A DNA stretch of 57,069 bases from Flavobacterium erciyesense (GCF_018069925.1 NZ_JAGPXB010000019.1:1-57069); one strand, 5' to 3'. Numbered from the stretch's first letter, positions 45,452 through 55,456 are shown. Notes: generated by a model not told the origin, from the letters alone. A program made the numbers and translations.

Positions 45452-47362
45452 ATGGAACAAAAGAAATTTGACCTTAATTCGATTATTGGTTTTGCCTTGA
45501 TTTTTGGAATCTTGGCTTACATCACGTACACCAACCAACCCGATCCAAAGGTAGTTGCTGCTGAAAAAGCGCAAAAGGAATTGTTGATTCAAAAAGCAAA
45601 AGCAAAAGAAATTGAAATAAAAGCAGTTGAAAAAGCAGCAATGGCTGTAGCAGCAACAGGCGACTCAACTCAATTGGCACAATTGCAAAAATCATTAGGA
45701 AGTTTTGCCTATTCTGCTACTTTACCATCTGCAAAAGGAGGAGTTACAACCCTAGAAAATGAGGTTTTAAAACTTACCGTTGCGAACAAAGGAGGATATA
45801 TTGTAGAAGCAACCTTGAAAGGTTTTGAAAAATACAAAAAAGGTTCGGGCAAAATTGTTCAATTAATTAAGGACAATAATGCAAGTTTGAATGTACAGTT
45901 GATGACTAATGACAATCGTGCACTAAATACGAAAGACCTTTATTTTGAGCCAAGCTTAACCAAAATTGGTGAGGATCAAATTTTATCCATGAAATTGAAA
46001 GCAGGTGCTAATGAATTTCTAGAGTATAAATACATTTTAAAACCAAAAGATTACATGATTGGTTTTGATATTCGTTCTCAAGGATTAAATAAAGTAATCA
46101 GTACTGCAAAACCTTTAGACTTAGAATGGAGTTTAAAAGCATTCAGAAATGAAAAAAGTATTTCTTATGAGAACAAATACACTGAAATCTATTTTGAACA
46201 CAAAGACGGCAAAGTAGATTACGCAGGTTTGGGTGCTGAAGAAAAAGAAGAATTGGAACAACCAACTTTCATCGCTTTCAAACAGCACTTTTTCAGTTCA
46301 ATTTTAGTTTCTAAAACACCATTTGAAAATGCAGTAGTAAGTTCAAAAAATTTAGTAATTAACGAAGAAGTTGATACTACTTTCACCAAATCATTCAACG
46401 CAAAATTGCCTTTGGCGTTTACCAATGGTGAAATTGATTATAAGTTGAATTGGTACATGGGACCATCTGACTACAAGACTTTATCAAACTATGATTTGAA
46501 TCTTGAAAAAATTATTACTCTTGGTTGGGGAATAATCGGTTGGATTAACAGATTTATTTTTGTACCTCTTTTTGGTTTCTTAGGATCATACATCGCATAC
46601 GGAATTGCAATTATCATTTTTACAATCTTGATTAAATTAGCAATGTCGCCAATTACTTTTAAATCGTTCCTTTCACAGGCAAAAATGAAAGTATTGCGTC
46701 CTGAAATTGCTGAGTTGGGTGAAAAGTTTAAGAAAGATCCAATGAAAAAGCAGCAAGAGACGATGAAATTGTACAACAAAGCTGGTGTGAACCCAATGGC
46801 GGGATGTATTCCTGCTTTGATTCAAATGCCGTTCTTGATGGCTTCGTTTCAGTTTTTCCCATCTGCTTTTGAGTTAAGACAAAAAAGCTTTTTATGGGCT
46901 GACGATTTATCTTCGTTTGATGAAGTTGTAAAATTACCATTTAATATTCCGTTTTACGGAGATCATATTAGTTTGTTTCCAATTTTTGCAGCTATCGCAA
47001 TTTTCTTCTACATGAAAATGACAAGCGGTGATCAGCAAATGGCGGCGCCACAGCAAGAAGGAATGCCAGATATGGCTAAAATGATGAAAATCATGATTTA
47101 CGTTTCGCCAATTATGATGTTGTTTTTCTTTAATAGTTATGGATCAGGATTGAGTTTGTACAACTTTGTATCGAACTTGATTACTATAGGAATTATGATT
47201 GTTATTAAAAAGTATTTTATTGATGGAGATAAAATTCATGCTCAAATTCAAGAGAACAAATTAAAAGAGCCTAAAAAGCAAGGTAAATTTCAGCGCAAGT
47301 TGCAAGAAGTGATGGAACAAGCCGAAGCTCAAAAAGCATTAGATAAGAAGAATAAACAATAA
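45452..47362 (+). CDS. yidC: Membrane protein insertase YidC
   Basis: The 636-residue protein starts with a first membrane segment (SIIGFALIFGILAYITYT), a large periplasmic beta-domain (ATLKGFEKYKKGSGKIV onward) and a C-terminal five-helix core. The core includes FGFLGSYIAYGIAIIIFTIL, the cytosolic coiled hairpin SFLSQAKMKVLRPEIAELGE, GCIPALIQMPFLMASFQFF and VSPIMMLFFFNSYGSGLSLY. YidC inserts membrane proteins alone or with SecYEG. The basic tail (KEPKKQGKFQRKLQEVMEQ) may bind the ribosome. Length and topology are normal for Bacteroidota. Confidence 0.96.
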   Translation: MEQKKFDLNSIIGFALIFGILAYITYTNQPDPKVVAAEKAQKELLIQKAKAKEIEIKAVEKAAMAVAATGDSTQLAQLQKSLGSFAYSATLPSAKGGVTTLENEVLKLTVANKGGYIVEATLKGFEKYKKGSGKIVQLIKDNNASLNVQLMTNDNRALNTKDLYFEPSLTKIGEDQILSMKLKAGANEFLEYKYILKPKDYMIGFDIRSQGLNKVISTAKPLDLEWSLKAFRNEKSISYENKYTEIYFEHKDGKVDYAGLGAEEKEELEQPTFIAFKQHFFSSILVSKTPFENAVVSSKNLVINEEVDTTFTKSFNAKLPLAFTNGEIDYKLNWYMGPSDYKTLSNYDLNLEKIITLGWGIIGWINRFIFVPLFGFLGSYIAYGIAIIIFTILIKLAMSPITFKSFLSQAKMKVLRPEIAELGEKFKKDPMKKQQETMKLYNKAGVNPMAGCIPALIQMPFLMASFQFFPSAFELRQKSFLWADDLSSFDEVVKLPFNIPFYGDHISLFPIFAAIAIFFYMKMTSGDQQMAAPQQEGMPDMAKMMKIMIYVSPIMMLFFFNSYGSGLSLYNFVSNLITIGIMIVIKKYFIDGDKIHAQIQENKLKEPKKQGKFQRKLQEVMEQAEAQKALDKKNKQ

Positions 47363-47380
47363 ACAATAAAGTTGCTATTT

Positions 47381-47411
47381 AAAACCTCAATATTTTTATT
47401 GAGGTTTTTTT
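47381..47411 (+). terminator. Terminator of yidC
   Basis: AAAACCTCAATA, loop TTTT, TATTGAGGTTTTTTT: a perfect 12-bp stem with T-run. Confidence 0.9.
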
Positions 47412-47711
47412 ATGCGCTTTAGTCAGGCTAAAGTTGAGTGATAATATGTGTTTTAGTTATATGTAGTTTTCATCTGGCTTATCTATCATTGCATTAATAG
47501 CGAGTATATTGAGCTGTTAGTATCTTATTTTATTATTAATTTTGGTTTTATTGCACTGCTCCACAAAAAAGATTTCCTACTCAGTTTCGAAAGTTTATTC
47601 AAATACCAAACAGTGATTGTTTGTATTCTAGAAACTTTGAAATCAATACTTTCTGTTTTTTTTGAATTGAAGCAAAATTATTAGCTCAATTCTAATTTTG
47701 GACAAAATGTT
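47412..47711. other. 300-bp AT-rich intergenic stretch
   Basis: This lies between two terminators that close yidC (+) and the fasciclin gene (-). I see no open frame, promoter or RNA gene. Confidence 0.5.
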
Positions 47712-47750
47712 TTAAAAAAAAGAACCAATTAGTATGAACTAATTGGCTCT
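47712..47750 (-). terminator. Terminator of the fasciclin gene
   Basis: On the minus strand CCAATTAGT, loop TCAT, ACTAATTGG is followed by TTC and a run of T. It lies 60-100 bases past the stop at 47810. Confidence 0.75.
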
Positions 47751-47809
47751 CTAAGTAAGTAAAAAATAATAGATATTGGAATATTGTAGTTTATTCCTCG
47801 TCTTATTTT

Positions 47810-48772
47810 TTAGTTAGCTGGAAAAGTTGGTAATAAAACTTTGTCCAATACATGAATCACACCATTTGAACATTGCACATCAGTTGCAGTAACGTTAGCA
47901 ACTCTATTGCGAACATCAGTGATTTTTGCTCCACCCGTTAGTGAAACAGTAAATGATTGTGGTGTTTCTAATGTTGCTACACTTCCAGCCATTAATGACG
48001 CTGCTAATACATTTCCGCTAACAACGTGGTATCTTAATACTCTAGTTAGGTTAGCCGCAGATACGCTAGCAATTCCGCCCGGTGCCAACTCTGTATTCAA
48101 AGAGGTGAAAGCCGCATTTGTTGGAGCAAAGACTGTAAACGGACCTGTTCCAGATAAAATTTCAACAAAGTTTGGTTGACCTTGACCTGTTAACGCACCC
48201 ACAAGTGAAGTGAAATTCGGGTTAGCCGTTGCGTGCGTTACTATCGTAGGTAAATTAATTACAGCATCTACAATATGAATTACACCATTAGACGCTACTA
48301 CGTCAGGTGTTGTTACAGATGCTACTCCATTCAAACGAACACCAGATGCAGTATTAACAAACATACTCATGGTATTATTTCCCGAAGTTGCACTAGTTGC
48401 TAAAGTCTTGATGTAGCCTGTTTGTAGGTTTGCGGCTCTGAAATTTCCACTTACTACGTGGTTTAATAAAATTCTGGTCAATACATCTTGTGGAACTTGA
48501 TTAATATTTGCAAAATTATTGGCTTGCAAAAATGCGGTGAAGGCAGCATCAGTTGGAGCAAAAACGGTAAATGACCCAGAGCCCTGTAGCGTTGTTGCTA
48601 AATTAGCTCTAGTTAAGGCTTGAACTAAAATACTTAGGTTTGGACTTTTAACAGCCAATCCCGTGATTGTTTCGTCAGCAACTGCTTTGTCATCGTCGTT
48701 GTCACAAGAAACCGAAAAAATTGCCAGCAGGGCAATCATTAATAAACTTTTGAATTTAATTGCGTTTTTCAT
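47810..48772 (-). CDS. Lipoprotein with two fasciclin domains
   Basis: The 320-residue lipoprotein has a lipobox (LLAIFSVSC) and an acidic stretch (DNDDDKAVADE). Two tandem fasciclin (FAS1) domains follow. The first shows SFTVFAPTDAAFTAFL, RILLNHVVSGNF and VIHIVDAVINLPT, and the second PFTVFAPTNAAFTSLN, VLRYHVVSGNVL and VIHVLDKVLLPT. FAS1 domains mediate cell adhesion and surface interactions. It is anchored in the cell envelope, and outer-membrane exposure is possible given the acidic residues after the Cys, which fit the surface-export signal known for Bacteroidota lipoproteins. Confidence 0.93.
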   Translation of the reverse strand: MKNAIKFKSLLMIALLAIFSVSCDNDDDKAVADETITGLAVKSPNLSILVQALTRANLATTLQGSGSFTVFAPTDAAFTAFLQANNFANINQVPQDVLTRILLNHVVSGNFRAANLQTGYIKTLATSATSGNNTMSMFVNTASGVRLNGVASVTTPDVVASNGVIHIVDAVINLPTIVTHATANPNFTSLVGALTGQGQPNFVEILSGTGPFTVFAPTNAAFTSLNTELAPGGIASVSAANLTRVLRYHVVSGNVLAASLMAGSVATLETPQSFTVSLTGGAKITDVRNRVANVTATDVQCSNGVIHVLDKVLLPTFPAN

Positions 48773-49189
48773 AATGTTTGTTGTTAATTGTTAATTTTTG
48801 TTTGGCCAAACTAAAAAAACAATTTTAGTATTTTGTTTAAAATTTTCTTAAAAACGATAAACGGTAATTAAATTTATTATTTCATTAAAGTGTGTTTAAG
48901 TTATTTTATTTAATCATTATTGTTCTTTTTAGTAAGAATATTTGATCTGAGATTGCCATGGATGTAGGCGAAGGCAATGTATTTGTTTATTAATATATGT
49001 GTTTTATTAAACAAAAGTTAAGGTTGACTTGAAAAGAAAGTGTTGTCGCTGTATTGGGTTGATATTGTTGTCTTTGTTAGATTTTGAAACTTCTTGAATC
49101 GTGATTTGCTTCTACCATATTTAAATTTTTAATATTTGTACTTTTGCAATACTAAAATGAAATATTGCAAGTTGTAGGTTGCAACTAAA
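48773..49189. other. 417-bp AT-rich divergent intergenic region
   Basis: This separates the fasciclin gene (-) from the MORN-like gene (+). A TACTTTTG box at 49139-49146 likely drives the latter. A near-match TTAGTTTG on the minus strand around 48810 may serve the former. Nothing else is evident. Confidence 0.45.
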
Positions 49190-49918
49190 ATGATTATTAC
49201 TATGTATACTTTTAAATTTCGATCTTTGATTTGTGTCTTCATGATGTTTTTGTATACTTTTATGTTTGCGCAAGCAGAACTTAACAAACTTGATGCGAAC
49301 GGTAAAAAACACGGATTATGGAAAGGTTTTTACGAGCAATCCAAACGGCCTCGTTACGAGGGGACTTTTGATCATGGTAAAGAGGTAGGTGTTTTTTACT
49401 TTTATGATGACACCAAAGCGAAATCAGTAATTGCCACACGAGAGTTTAATACGAAAGACAATGGAGCGTACACCACATTTTTTGATCAAAATAAAAATAA
49501 AGTGAGCGAAGGCAATGTGGTAAATAAACTTTTTGAGGGCGTTTGGACTTACTACCACAAATACTCAAAAAACATTATGACTACAGAATTTTACAAAAAA
49601 GGAAAGCTCGAGGGTATTCGGAAAGTTTTTTTTATCAGTGGAGCTTTGGCTGAAGAAATGACTTTCGCAAATAATTTGAAAAATGGGCCTTATAAGAAAT
49701 ATACTGAGCGCGGTGTTGTTTTAGAAGAATCAAATTATAAAAATGACCAGTACGAAGGAAAAGCCATTTTTAGGGATGTATTCGGAAATGTAGTGTCGCA
49801 AGGTATATTTGTTCAAGGTAAAAAAGCTGGAATGTGGCAGTTTTTTGAGAAAGGTAAATTGGTTAAAGAAACCAATATGAGTGCGCTTCCAAAAATGGAA
49901 AAAGTCAAAACAAATTAA
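49190..49918 (+). CDS. Exported MORN-like (YwqK-type) repeat protein
   Basis: The 242-residue protein starts at ATG 49190 or ATG 49202 (MYTFKFRSLICVFMMFLYTF), with a signal peptide ending FAQ. MORN-variant repeats follow in series: GKKHGLWKGFYEQSKRPRYE, GTFDHGKEVGVFYFY, KLEGIRKVFFISGALAEEMT, NLKNGPYKKYTERGVVLEES and GKKAGMWQFFEKGKLVKETN. This repeat type is often labelled 'YwqK antitoxin', but no toxin gene is near and the protein is exported, so that label should not be taken as function. It lies 73 bases before mnmA. Confidence 0.85.
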   Translation: MIITMYTFKFRSLICVFMMFLYTFMFAQAELNKLDANGKKHGLWKGFYEQSKRPRYEGTFDHGKEVGVFYFYDDTKAKSVIATREFNTKDNGAYTTFFDQNKNKVSEGNVVNKLFEGVWTYYHKYSKNIMTTEFYKKGKLEGIRKVFFISGALAEEMTFANNLKNGPYKKYTERGVVLEESNYKNDQYEGKAIFRDVFGNVVSQGIFVQGKKAGMWQFFEKGKLVKETNMSALPKMEKVKTN

Positions 49919-49954
49919 CACCATTTTCAGCAATAGGAGTACTAAATGTTTTTG

Positions 49955-49962
49955 TACCTTTG
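49955..49962 (+). promoter_or_regulatory. -7 box of the mnmA promoter
   Basis: TACCTTTG fits TAnnTTTG and is followed by CACCC, exactly as in the tandem promoters at the end of the window. No TTG lies at -33. It is 30 bases before the mnmA ATG. Confidence 0.5.
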
Positions 49963-49991
49963 CACCCTTGTAAAATTTTAATTTTTCCAAA

Positions 49992-51179
49992 ATGAAACGT
50001 GTAGTTGTAGGTCTTTCTGGTGGTGTCGATTCAAGTGTTGCTGCGTATTTATTACAAAAGCAGGGCTATGAAGTGATTGGACTTTTTATGAAAAATTGGC
50101 ACGACGACTCGGTTACCATTTCAAACGAATGTCCATGGCTTGAAGATAGCAATGACGCTTTGTTGGTTGCTGAAAAGCTTGGGATTCCTTTTCAAACTGT
50201 TGATTTGAGCGAGCAATACCAAGAAAAAATCGTTGACTACATGTTTAATGAGTACGAAAAAGGAAGAACGCCAAATCCTGACGTACTCTGTAATCGTGAA
50301 ATCAAGTTTGATGTTTTCATGAAAATCGCCTTAAGTCTTGGTGCAGATTATGTTGCAACGGGACATTATTGTAGAAAAACAGAATTTGAACAAGACGGAC
50401 AAGTTATTTACCAATTAAAAGCAGGTGCCGACAATAATAAGGATCAGTCTTATTTTTTATGCCAATTATCGCAAGGACAATTAGCGAAGTCGTTATTTCC
50501 TATAGGAGAATTGACCAAGCCAGAAGTACGCGAAATTGCTGCAGAAATGGAATTGGTAACTGCTGAAAAGAAAGATTCACAAGGTTTGTGTTTCATAGGT
50601 AAAGTGCGTTTGCCTGAATTTTTACAACAAAAATTACAACCTAAAGAAGGTTTGATTGTTCAAGTTGACAAAAATGATCCAATCTACCAAACCGAATTAC
50701 CAGCGGATAGTACAACAGAACAAGAATTGCAATATCATGCTGCCAAAAGAAACTACAATCCGCAAATGGGAAAAGTAGTAGGAAAACACCAAGGTGCTCA
50801 TTACTTTACTAACGGACAAAGAAAAGGCTTGAACGTTGGCGGAACTACTGATCCTTTATTCGTAATTGCCACTGATGTTGATACGAATACCATTTACACC
50901 GGACTCACAAGTCAGCATCCTGGTTTATTTAAAAAAGGTCTTCGAATTGCCACCGAAGAAATTCACTGGATTAGAGAAGATTTAGCGCTAAAAAATGGCG
51001 AAACTATGGAGGTGATGGCTCGAATTAGATACCGTCAACCATTGCAAAAAGCTACACTTCATCAATTAGAAAGCGGTTTGTATCTATTATTTGACGAACC
51101 TCAATCTGCCATCACCGAAGGTCAATTTGCTGCTTGGTACCATGATGATGAATTGATAGGCTCAGGAGTTATTTCCTAA
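49992..51179 (+). CDS. mnmA: tRNA-specific 2-thiouridylase MnmA
   Basis: The 395-residue enzyme places sulphur at C2 of the wobble uridine of Lys, Glu and Gln tRNAs. The N-terminal PP-loop is [15 protein letters not shown], the first catalytic Cys lies in [13 protein letters not shown] and the second in [28 protein letters not shown] and [14 protein letters not shown] are family-typical tRNA-binding segments. Start ATG 49992 gives [15 protein letters not shown]. It is single and followed by a subtilase gene after 65 bases. Confidence 0.96.
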   Translation: MKRVVVGLSGGVDSSVAAYLLQKQGYEVIGLFMKNWHDDSVTISNECPWLEDSNDALLVAEKLGIPFQTVDLSEQYQEKIVDYMFNEYEKGRTPNPDVLCNREIKFDVFMKIALSLGADYVATGHYCRKTEFEQDGQVIYQLKAGADNNKDQSYFLCQLSQGQLAKSLFPIGELTKPEVREIAAEMELVTAEKKDSQGLCFIGKVRLPEFLQQKLQPKEGLIVQVDKNDPIYQTELPADSTTEQELQYHAAKRNYNPQMGKVVGKHQGAHYFTNGQRKGLNVGGTTDPLFVIATDVDTNTIYTGLTSQHPGLFKKGLRIATEEIHWIREDLALKNGETMEVMARIRYRQPLQKATLHQLESGLYLLFDEPQSAITEGQFAAWYHDDELIGSGVIS

Positions 51180-51244
51180 TCAAATTCTAGTAATTGCCTT
51201 TTTCATTTGATGCAAGAATAGTATCTTTATAAAAAATAAGAAAG

Positions 51245-52858
51245 ATGAAAAAGCGCCACCTACTATTTTTTTTCCTAATCTCTCTGTCGTGTTTTGCACA
51301 ACAAGATGCATGGGTTTACTTTAAAGACAAGCCAAGTGCAGCAACCTTTCTTGAAACACCTACAAAGATGCTTTCACCACGTTCTTTGGAGAGAAGAACA
51401 ACTCAAAAAATAGCATTGGATTTGCGAGATGTGCCTTTAGAAAACACCTACCGATTACAAGTCCGTAACTCAAATGGAATTACTATTCTCGCTCAGTCTA
51501 AGTGGTTGAATGCGTTACATATTCGTGGTTCGCAAGCCAATATCAACGCACTTAAAAATTTAGCATTTGTTTCAAATATTGATTTTGCAGATAAATCTTT
51601 AAATCAAAATTCCGGTGCCAAGAAACTAACGACTTCTAAAAAAACACTGAAAACTCAAAAAACCAAAGTCGAGTATGCCTACGGTTCTTCTTCGAACCAA
51701 ATAAAAATGTTACAAGGCGATGTCTTGCACCAACAAAATTTTACGGGTGCAGGAAAAATAATTGCTGTGATGGATTCAGGTTTTCCGGGAGTCAACACAG
51801 CATTACCTTTTAAACGTTTACGCGATAATAATCAAATTTTAGGTGGGTACAATTACGTGCAGCGTGATCCTAACTTTTACTCGGGAGGTTCCCATGGAAC
51901 GGCTGTTTTATCTACAATGGGCGGTTATACAGAAAATGTACTTGTTGGTACGGCTCCCGACGCTTCATATTATCTTTTTATAACCGAAAATGAATCTTCA
52001 GAAAATCCCGTCGAAGAATCGCTTTGGGTTGAAGCGGCCGAAAAAGCAGACAGTCTAGGAGTTGATGTAATCAATACTTCATTGGGATATTTTGATTTTG
52101 ATAATCCGGCTTACAACCATACTTATAGCGAAATGAACGGAAAAACCGCATTCATGTCTCGTGCCGCTGATATTGCTTTTGATAAAGGGATGTTGGTTGT
52201 AACTTCGGCAGGAAATTCAGGAAATTCTTCAAGTCCAACAATTGCAGTTCCAGCTGATGCTATTTCTGTACTTGCAATTGGTGCGGTAAATTCATCAGAA
52301 GTTAAAACTTCATTTAGTTCAATCGGGCCTTCTTTTGACGGTCGGATTAAACCAGAAGTTATGGCCCAAGGGGAAGCGGCAGTAGTTTCGGATCAATTTG
52401 GTAATTCAAGAATAGCCAATGGTACTTCATTTTCCAGTCCAATAATGGCGGGTTTAATAGCCTGCTTGTGGCAAGCGCTTCCGCAAAAAACAAACAAAGA
52501 AATTCGAGATATTATCATTCGATCTGCTGATAGATTTTTAATTCCCGATAATCAATACGGTTATGGCGTCCCTGATTTTGCGTCTGCCCTCAATACCAAT
52601 TTGGGTCTAATGTTACCAAGTCAAGAGAGTTTAGTGGTTTTTCCCAATCCCGTTATGGATATTGTGACGCTACAACTTCCTGCAAGTACGGTAAACGGTT
52701 TATTTAGTGTTTATAATGTTTTGGGACAAAAAATGATTGAGCAGACTATTTCTCAATCGACCACAGATATAAATCTTCAAAGTATAACCAACGGTATTTA
52801 TTTCTACCGATATCTTTCCGCAGATTATTCTACATCAGGAAAATTAGTAAAACAATAA
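51245..52858 (+). CDS. Subtilisin-like (S8) serine peptidase with T9SS type A-like C-terminal domain
   Basis: The 537-residue protein has a signal peptide (MKKRHLLFFFLISLSCFAQQ), a propeptide-like region up to about residue 150, then an S8 domain. The catalytic triad is Asp177 (AVMDSGF), His217 (GGSHGTAV) and Ser395 (NGTSFSSP), with oxyanion Asn324 (SAGNSG). The C-terminus (SLVVFPNPVMDIVTLQL, GLFSVYNVLGQKMIEQTI, NGIYFYRYLS) is a type A T9SS sorting domain, so the peptidase is secreted or attached to the surface. It follows mnmA with no shared function and precedes a nitronate monooxygenase gene by 15 bases. Confidence 0.94.
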   Translation: MKKRHLLFFFLISLSCFAQQDAWVYFKDKPSAATFLETPTKMLSPRSLERRTTQKIALDLRDVPLENTYRLQVRNSNGITILAQSKWLNALHIRGSQANINALKNLAFVSNIDFADKSLNQNSGAKKLTTSKKTLKTQKTKVEYAYGSSSNQIKMLQGDVLHQQNFTGAGKIIAVMDSGFPGVNTALPFKRLRDNNQILGGYNYVQRDPNFYSGGSHGTAVLSTMGGYTENVLVGTAPDASYYLFITENESSENPVEESLWVEAAEKADSLGVDVINTSLGYFDFDNPAYNHTYSEMNGKTAFMSRAADIAFDKGMLVVTSAGNSGNSSSPTIAVPADAISVLAIGAVNSSEVKTSFSSIGPSFDGRIKPEVMAQGEAAVVSDQFGNSRIANGTSFSSPIMAGLIACLWQALPQKTNKEIRDIIIRSADRFLIPDNQYGYGVPDFASALNTNLGLMLPSQESLVVFPNPVMDIVTLQLPASTVNGLFSVYNVLGQKMIEQTISQSTTDINLQSITNGIYFYRYLSADYSTSGKLVKQ

Positions 52859-52873
52859 TTTTTAATTACAAAA

Positions 52874-53818
52874 ATGAATAAGATTACCTCTCTTTTCAAT
52901 ATAAAATACCCAATCATTCAAGGTGGAATGATCTGGAATAGTGGATATAAATTAGCAAGTGCAGTTAGTAATGCTGGTGGTTTAGGTTTAATTGGTGCGG
53001 GATCAATGTATCCAGAGGTTTTGCGCGAACACATTCAAAAATGCAAATTGGCAACGTCAAAGCCTTTTGGTGTAAACATCCCAATGCTTTATCCTAATAT
53101 TGATGAGATTATGAAAATCATCATTGAGGAAAATGTAAAAATTGTATTCACTTCGGCGGGTAATCCAAAAACATGGACTTCCTTTTTAAAGCAACACGGT
53201 GTAACTGTCGTACATGTTGTGAGTAGTTCCGTTTTTGCCCTAAAGGCACAAGATGCAGGAGTAGATGCGGTTGTTGCCGAAGGTTTTGAGGCGGGTGGAC
53301 ATAATGGTCGTGAAGAAACGACAACATTAACCTTAATTCCGATGGTGAAAGAGAAAATTACCATTCCACTCATCGCTGCGGGAGGTATCGCTACCGGTGC
53401 TGGAATGCTTGCAGCTATGACTTTGGGTGCTGATGGTGTTCAGATAGGGAGTAGGTTCGTAGCATCAACAGAATCATCTGCGCACATCGATTTTAAAAAC
53501 ACTGTTGTAGATACAAAGGAGGGTGGAACACAGTTAACACTTAAAGAATTAGCGCCAGTGCGATTAATTAAAAATAAATTCTTTGATGATGTACAACGTT
53601 TATACGAAACAGCACCAACAAAAGAAGAATTACAAACACTTCTTGGTAGGGCCCGCGCTAAAAGAGGAATGTTTGAAGGTGATTTAATTGAAGGGGAACT
53701 TGAAATTGGTCAAATTGCAGGCCTTATTCACGACATTAAACCAGCTGCAGCAATTATTGACGAAATGATTGCCGATTTTGAAAAAGCAAAACAACGTGTA
53801 GCTCAGCTAAATTTTTAA
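52874..53818 (+). CDS. Nitronate monooxygenase (2-nitropropane dioxygenase family)
   Basis: The 314-residue cytosolic flavoprotein has a TIM-barrel pattern: YPIIQGGMIWNSGYKLASAV (FMN site), GGLGLIGAGSM, VVAEGFEAGGHNGREE (with the family's conserved AGGHNG) and PLIAAGGIATGAGMLAAMTL with GADGVQIGSRFV. It could also act in the FabK-like enoyl-ACP reductase branch, which shares the fold. The start codon lies 15 bases after the subtilase stop, suggesting a joint transcript. A small secreted hypothetical gene follows after three bases. Confidence 0.88.
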   Translation: MNKITSLFNIKYPIIQGGMIWNSGYKLASAVSNAGGLGLIGAGSMYPEVLREHIQKCKLATSKPFGVNIPMLYPNIDEIMKIIIEENVKIVFTSAGNPKTWTSFLKQHGVTVVHVVSSSVFALKAQDAGVDAVVAEGFEAGGHNGREETTTLTLIPMVKEKITIPLIAAGGIATGAGMLAAMTLGADGVQIGSRFVASTESSAHIDFKNTVVDTKEGGTQLTLKELAPVRLIKNKFFDDVQRLYETAPTKEELQTLLGRARAKRGMFEGDLIEGELEIGQIAGLIHDIKPAAAIIDEMIADFEKAKQRVAQLNF

Positions 53819-53821
53819 ATA

Positions 53822-54232
53822 ATGACTAAATTACAATTAATAGCTCTCGTGGGAATGTTTTGCGCAGGCATAACTACAGCCTCTGCGCAAACCTACAAAT
53901 TTAAAACCTCAGGTTTTAGTGTACTCGAAAAAAACGATAAAGGGAAATGGGGTAAGTGGTCTGATTTAAATCTAACCAATTTACTAGTAACTTTAGATAC
54001 TAACAAAAGCCGCATTGTAGTTTACTCGCAAATTATCCAACTATTTGAAATAATAGAATACCATCCTGCAGAAGAAAATGAAACTGATCTGGTGTATGGC
54101 TTTACGTGTAAAAACAACGAAGGTGAAGATTGTACCTTATCCATAATTACCAGAAAAAAACAAGACAACCGTAAGCAATTGTATATTACTTACGATAACC
54201 GCGTCATTGTTTATAATATCTTTAATATGTAA
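53822..54232 (+). CDS. Small secreted hypothetical protein
   Basis: The 136-residue protein has a signal peptide (MTKLQLIALVGMFCAGITTA SAQ in part) and a beta-rich body: FKTSGFSVLEKNDKGKWGKW, LLVTLDTNKSRIVVYSQIIQ, ENETDLVYGFTCKNNEGEDC and YITYDNRVIVYNIFNM. The layout of alternating strands suggests a small barrel, but I recognise no family. It sits three bases after the nitronate monooxygenase gene and is probably translationally linked; a functional link is not evident. Confidence 0.8.
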   Translation: MTKLQLIALVGMFCAGITTASAQTYKFKTSGFSVLEKNDKGKWGKWSDLNLTNLLVTLDTNKSRIVVYSQIIQLFEIIEYHPAEENETDLVYGFTCKNNEGEDCTLSIITRKKQDNRKQLYITYDNRVIVYNIFNM

Positions 54233-54249
54233 AGACGCAAATAAAGCGA

Positions 54250-54690
54250 TTACACAATTTCAATGTCTTTTATAAATTCATCGTATTCCTGAAAAAATAA
54301 TTCAAGAGCGTTCATTTTTTCAAAGTAAAATAAAAAAATAGCATCCCAATTATTCCGATTACTTACGCCAACGCCAGTCAATTCAACCCAAATTCTGCTG
54401 ATAGTTTTGCCGCTTTCTAAAGTGTAGTCGCGCTCATAGACCAAATCTTTTACAAACTCGTCTTCTAAAATTGATTTCAAGGCTTGTAGTTTTTCAAAGT
54501 AAGCAATACGTTTTTCAGTACTTCTGGGTTCAATGTCAATTAAAACTTGGGTTTTTTTATTGTCAACGTAAAATTTAAAAGAGAAATCTTTGATTTTAGT
54601 ATCGTACAAAACCCATTTTCTTGGATATTTCTCTGCAAATGCTACCCAAAATTCGCGCTTCAATCGTTGTGTTTCCTCTTTACTATACAT
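54250..54690 (-). CDS. DUF4268 domain-containing protein
   Basis: The 146-residue cytosolic protein begins MYSKEETQRLKREFWVAFAE. The pattern DFSFKFYVDNKKTQVLIDIE, then AYFEKLQALKSILEDEF and SRIWVELTGVGVSNRNNWDA, is the DUF4268 family, a PD-(D/E)XK-like fold found also at the end of restriction-related proteins. Here it is a stand-alone gene with no restriction or defence neighbours. It is convergent with the preceding hypothetical gene, with 17 bases between stops. Confidence 0.8.
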   Translation of the reverse strand: MYSKEETQRLKREFWVAFAEKYPRKWVLYDTKIKDFSFKFYVDNKKTQVLIDIEPRSTEKRIAYFEKLQALKSILEDEFVKDLVYERDYTLESGKTISRIWVELTGVGVSNRNNWDAIFLFYFEKMNALELFFQEYDEFIKDIEIV

Positions 54691-54786
54691 ATCAATTGTT
54701 TTTTGTTCCCTTTTATTTCTTGTGCAGTTCTAATTTGTGACCTACATTTAGGCTTATTTTTCAATCTACAAAAATAGAATTTGATT

Positions 54787-55428
54787 ATGGATTTTCAATA
54801 TTTATTACAATTTGTTCCACAATTAGCTCAAGCTGAATTGCCTGCGTTCGATGCTCACATCAAAATGGCTCCTGTTGAGCGCATTCCATCTTTAACAGAA
54901 TGGTCTTCGCAACAAATAAATCCAAAACAGGCAGCGGTCATGATGCTTTTGTATCCAAAAGACGGAATTACTCATTTAGTTTTGATCCTCAGAAATTCAT
55001 ACAATGGAGTTCATTCTTCCCAGATTGCTTTTCCAGGAGGTAAATTTGAATTGGATGATCCTGATTTTGCTTTTACTGCCTTGCGCGAAACAGAAGAGGA
55101 GATTGGAGTAGTCATGGATTATATTGAAATCGTTAAACCTTTTACTAGTTTGTACATTCCGCCTAGCAATTTTTTGGTGCATCCTTTTTTGGGGATTAGC
55201 AAACAAGAGTTGGTATTTGCGCCCCAAGCCAGTGAAGTAGCAGGCATAATAGAATTACCATTACAAGTATTTTTAGACGATGCTATTGTTGTAACAACAA
55301 ATCTGGACACTTCTTCGGTAAAAAATAGTACCGTTCCTGCTTTTAATGTTGAGGGACATATGGTTTGGGGAGCAACGGCTATGATGCTCAGTGAGTTAAA
55401 AGAGGTTTTAAATAAGCACATCAAATAA
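54787..55428 (+). CDS. CoA pyrophosphatase (NUDIX hydrolase)
   Basis: The 213-residue protein starts at ATG 54787 (MDFQYLLQFVPQLAQAELPA); an in-frame TTG six bases upstream is less likely. The Nudix box spans GGKFELDDPDFAFTALRE then TEEEIGV (GX5EX7REUXEEXGU), and the N-terminal KQAAVMMLLYPKDGITHLVL strand and IAFPGGKFE match the CoA-pyrophosphatase subfamily that cleaves CoA to 4'-phosphopantetheine and 3',5'-ADP. The gene precedes an acyltransferase gene that has its own promoter. Confidence 0.9.
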   Translation: MDFQYLLQFVPQLAQAELPAFDAHIKMAPVERIPSLTEWSSQQINPKQAAVMMLLYPKDGITHLVLILRNSYNGVHSSQIAFPGGKFELDDPDFAFTALRETEEEIGVVMDYIEIVKPFTSLYIPPSNFLVHPFLGISKQELVFAPQASEVAGIIELPLQVFLDDAIVVTTNLDTSSVKNSTVPAFNVEGHMVWGATAMMLSELKEVLNKHIK

Positions 55429-55456
55429 AAGCACTTTAAATTGTAGTTAAAGGCAG

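Noticed and set aside
49190..49918. Antitoxin of a toxin-antitoxin system (YwqK label)
   Set aside because: The MORN-variant repeats lead to this automatic label, but the protein is exported and no toxin gene is next to it.
54250..54690. Restriction or defence island around the DUF4268 gene
   Set aside because: No methyltransferase, helicase or nuclease gene is nearby; the neighbours are housekeeping or hypothetical.
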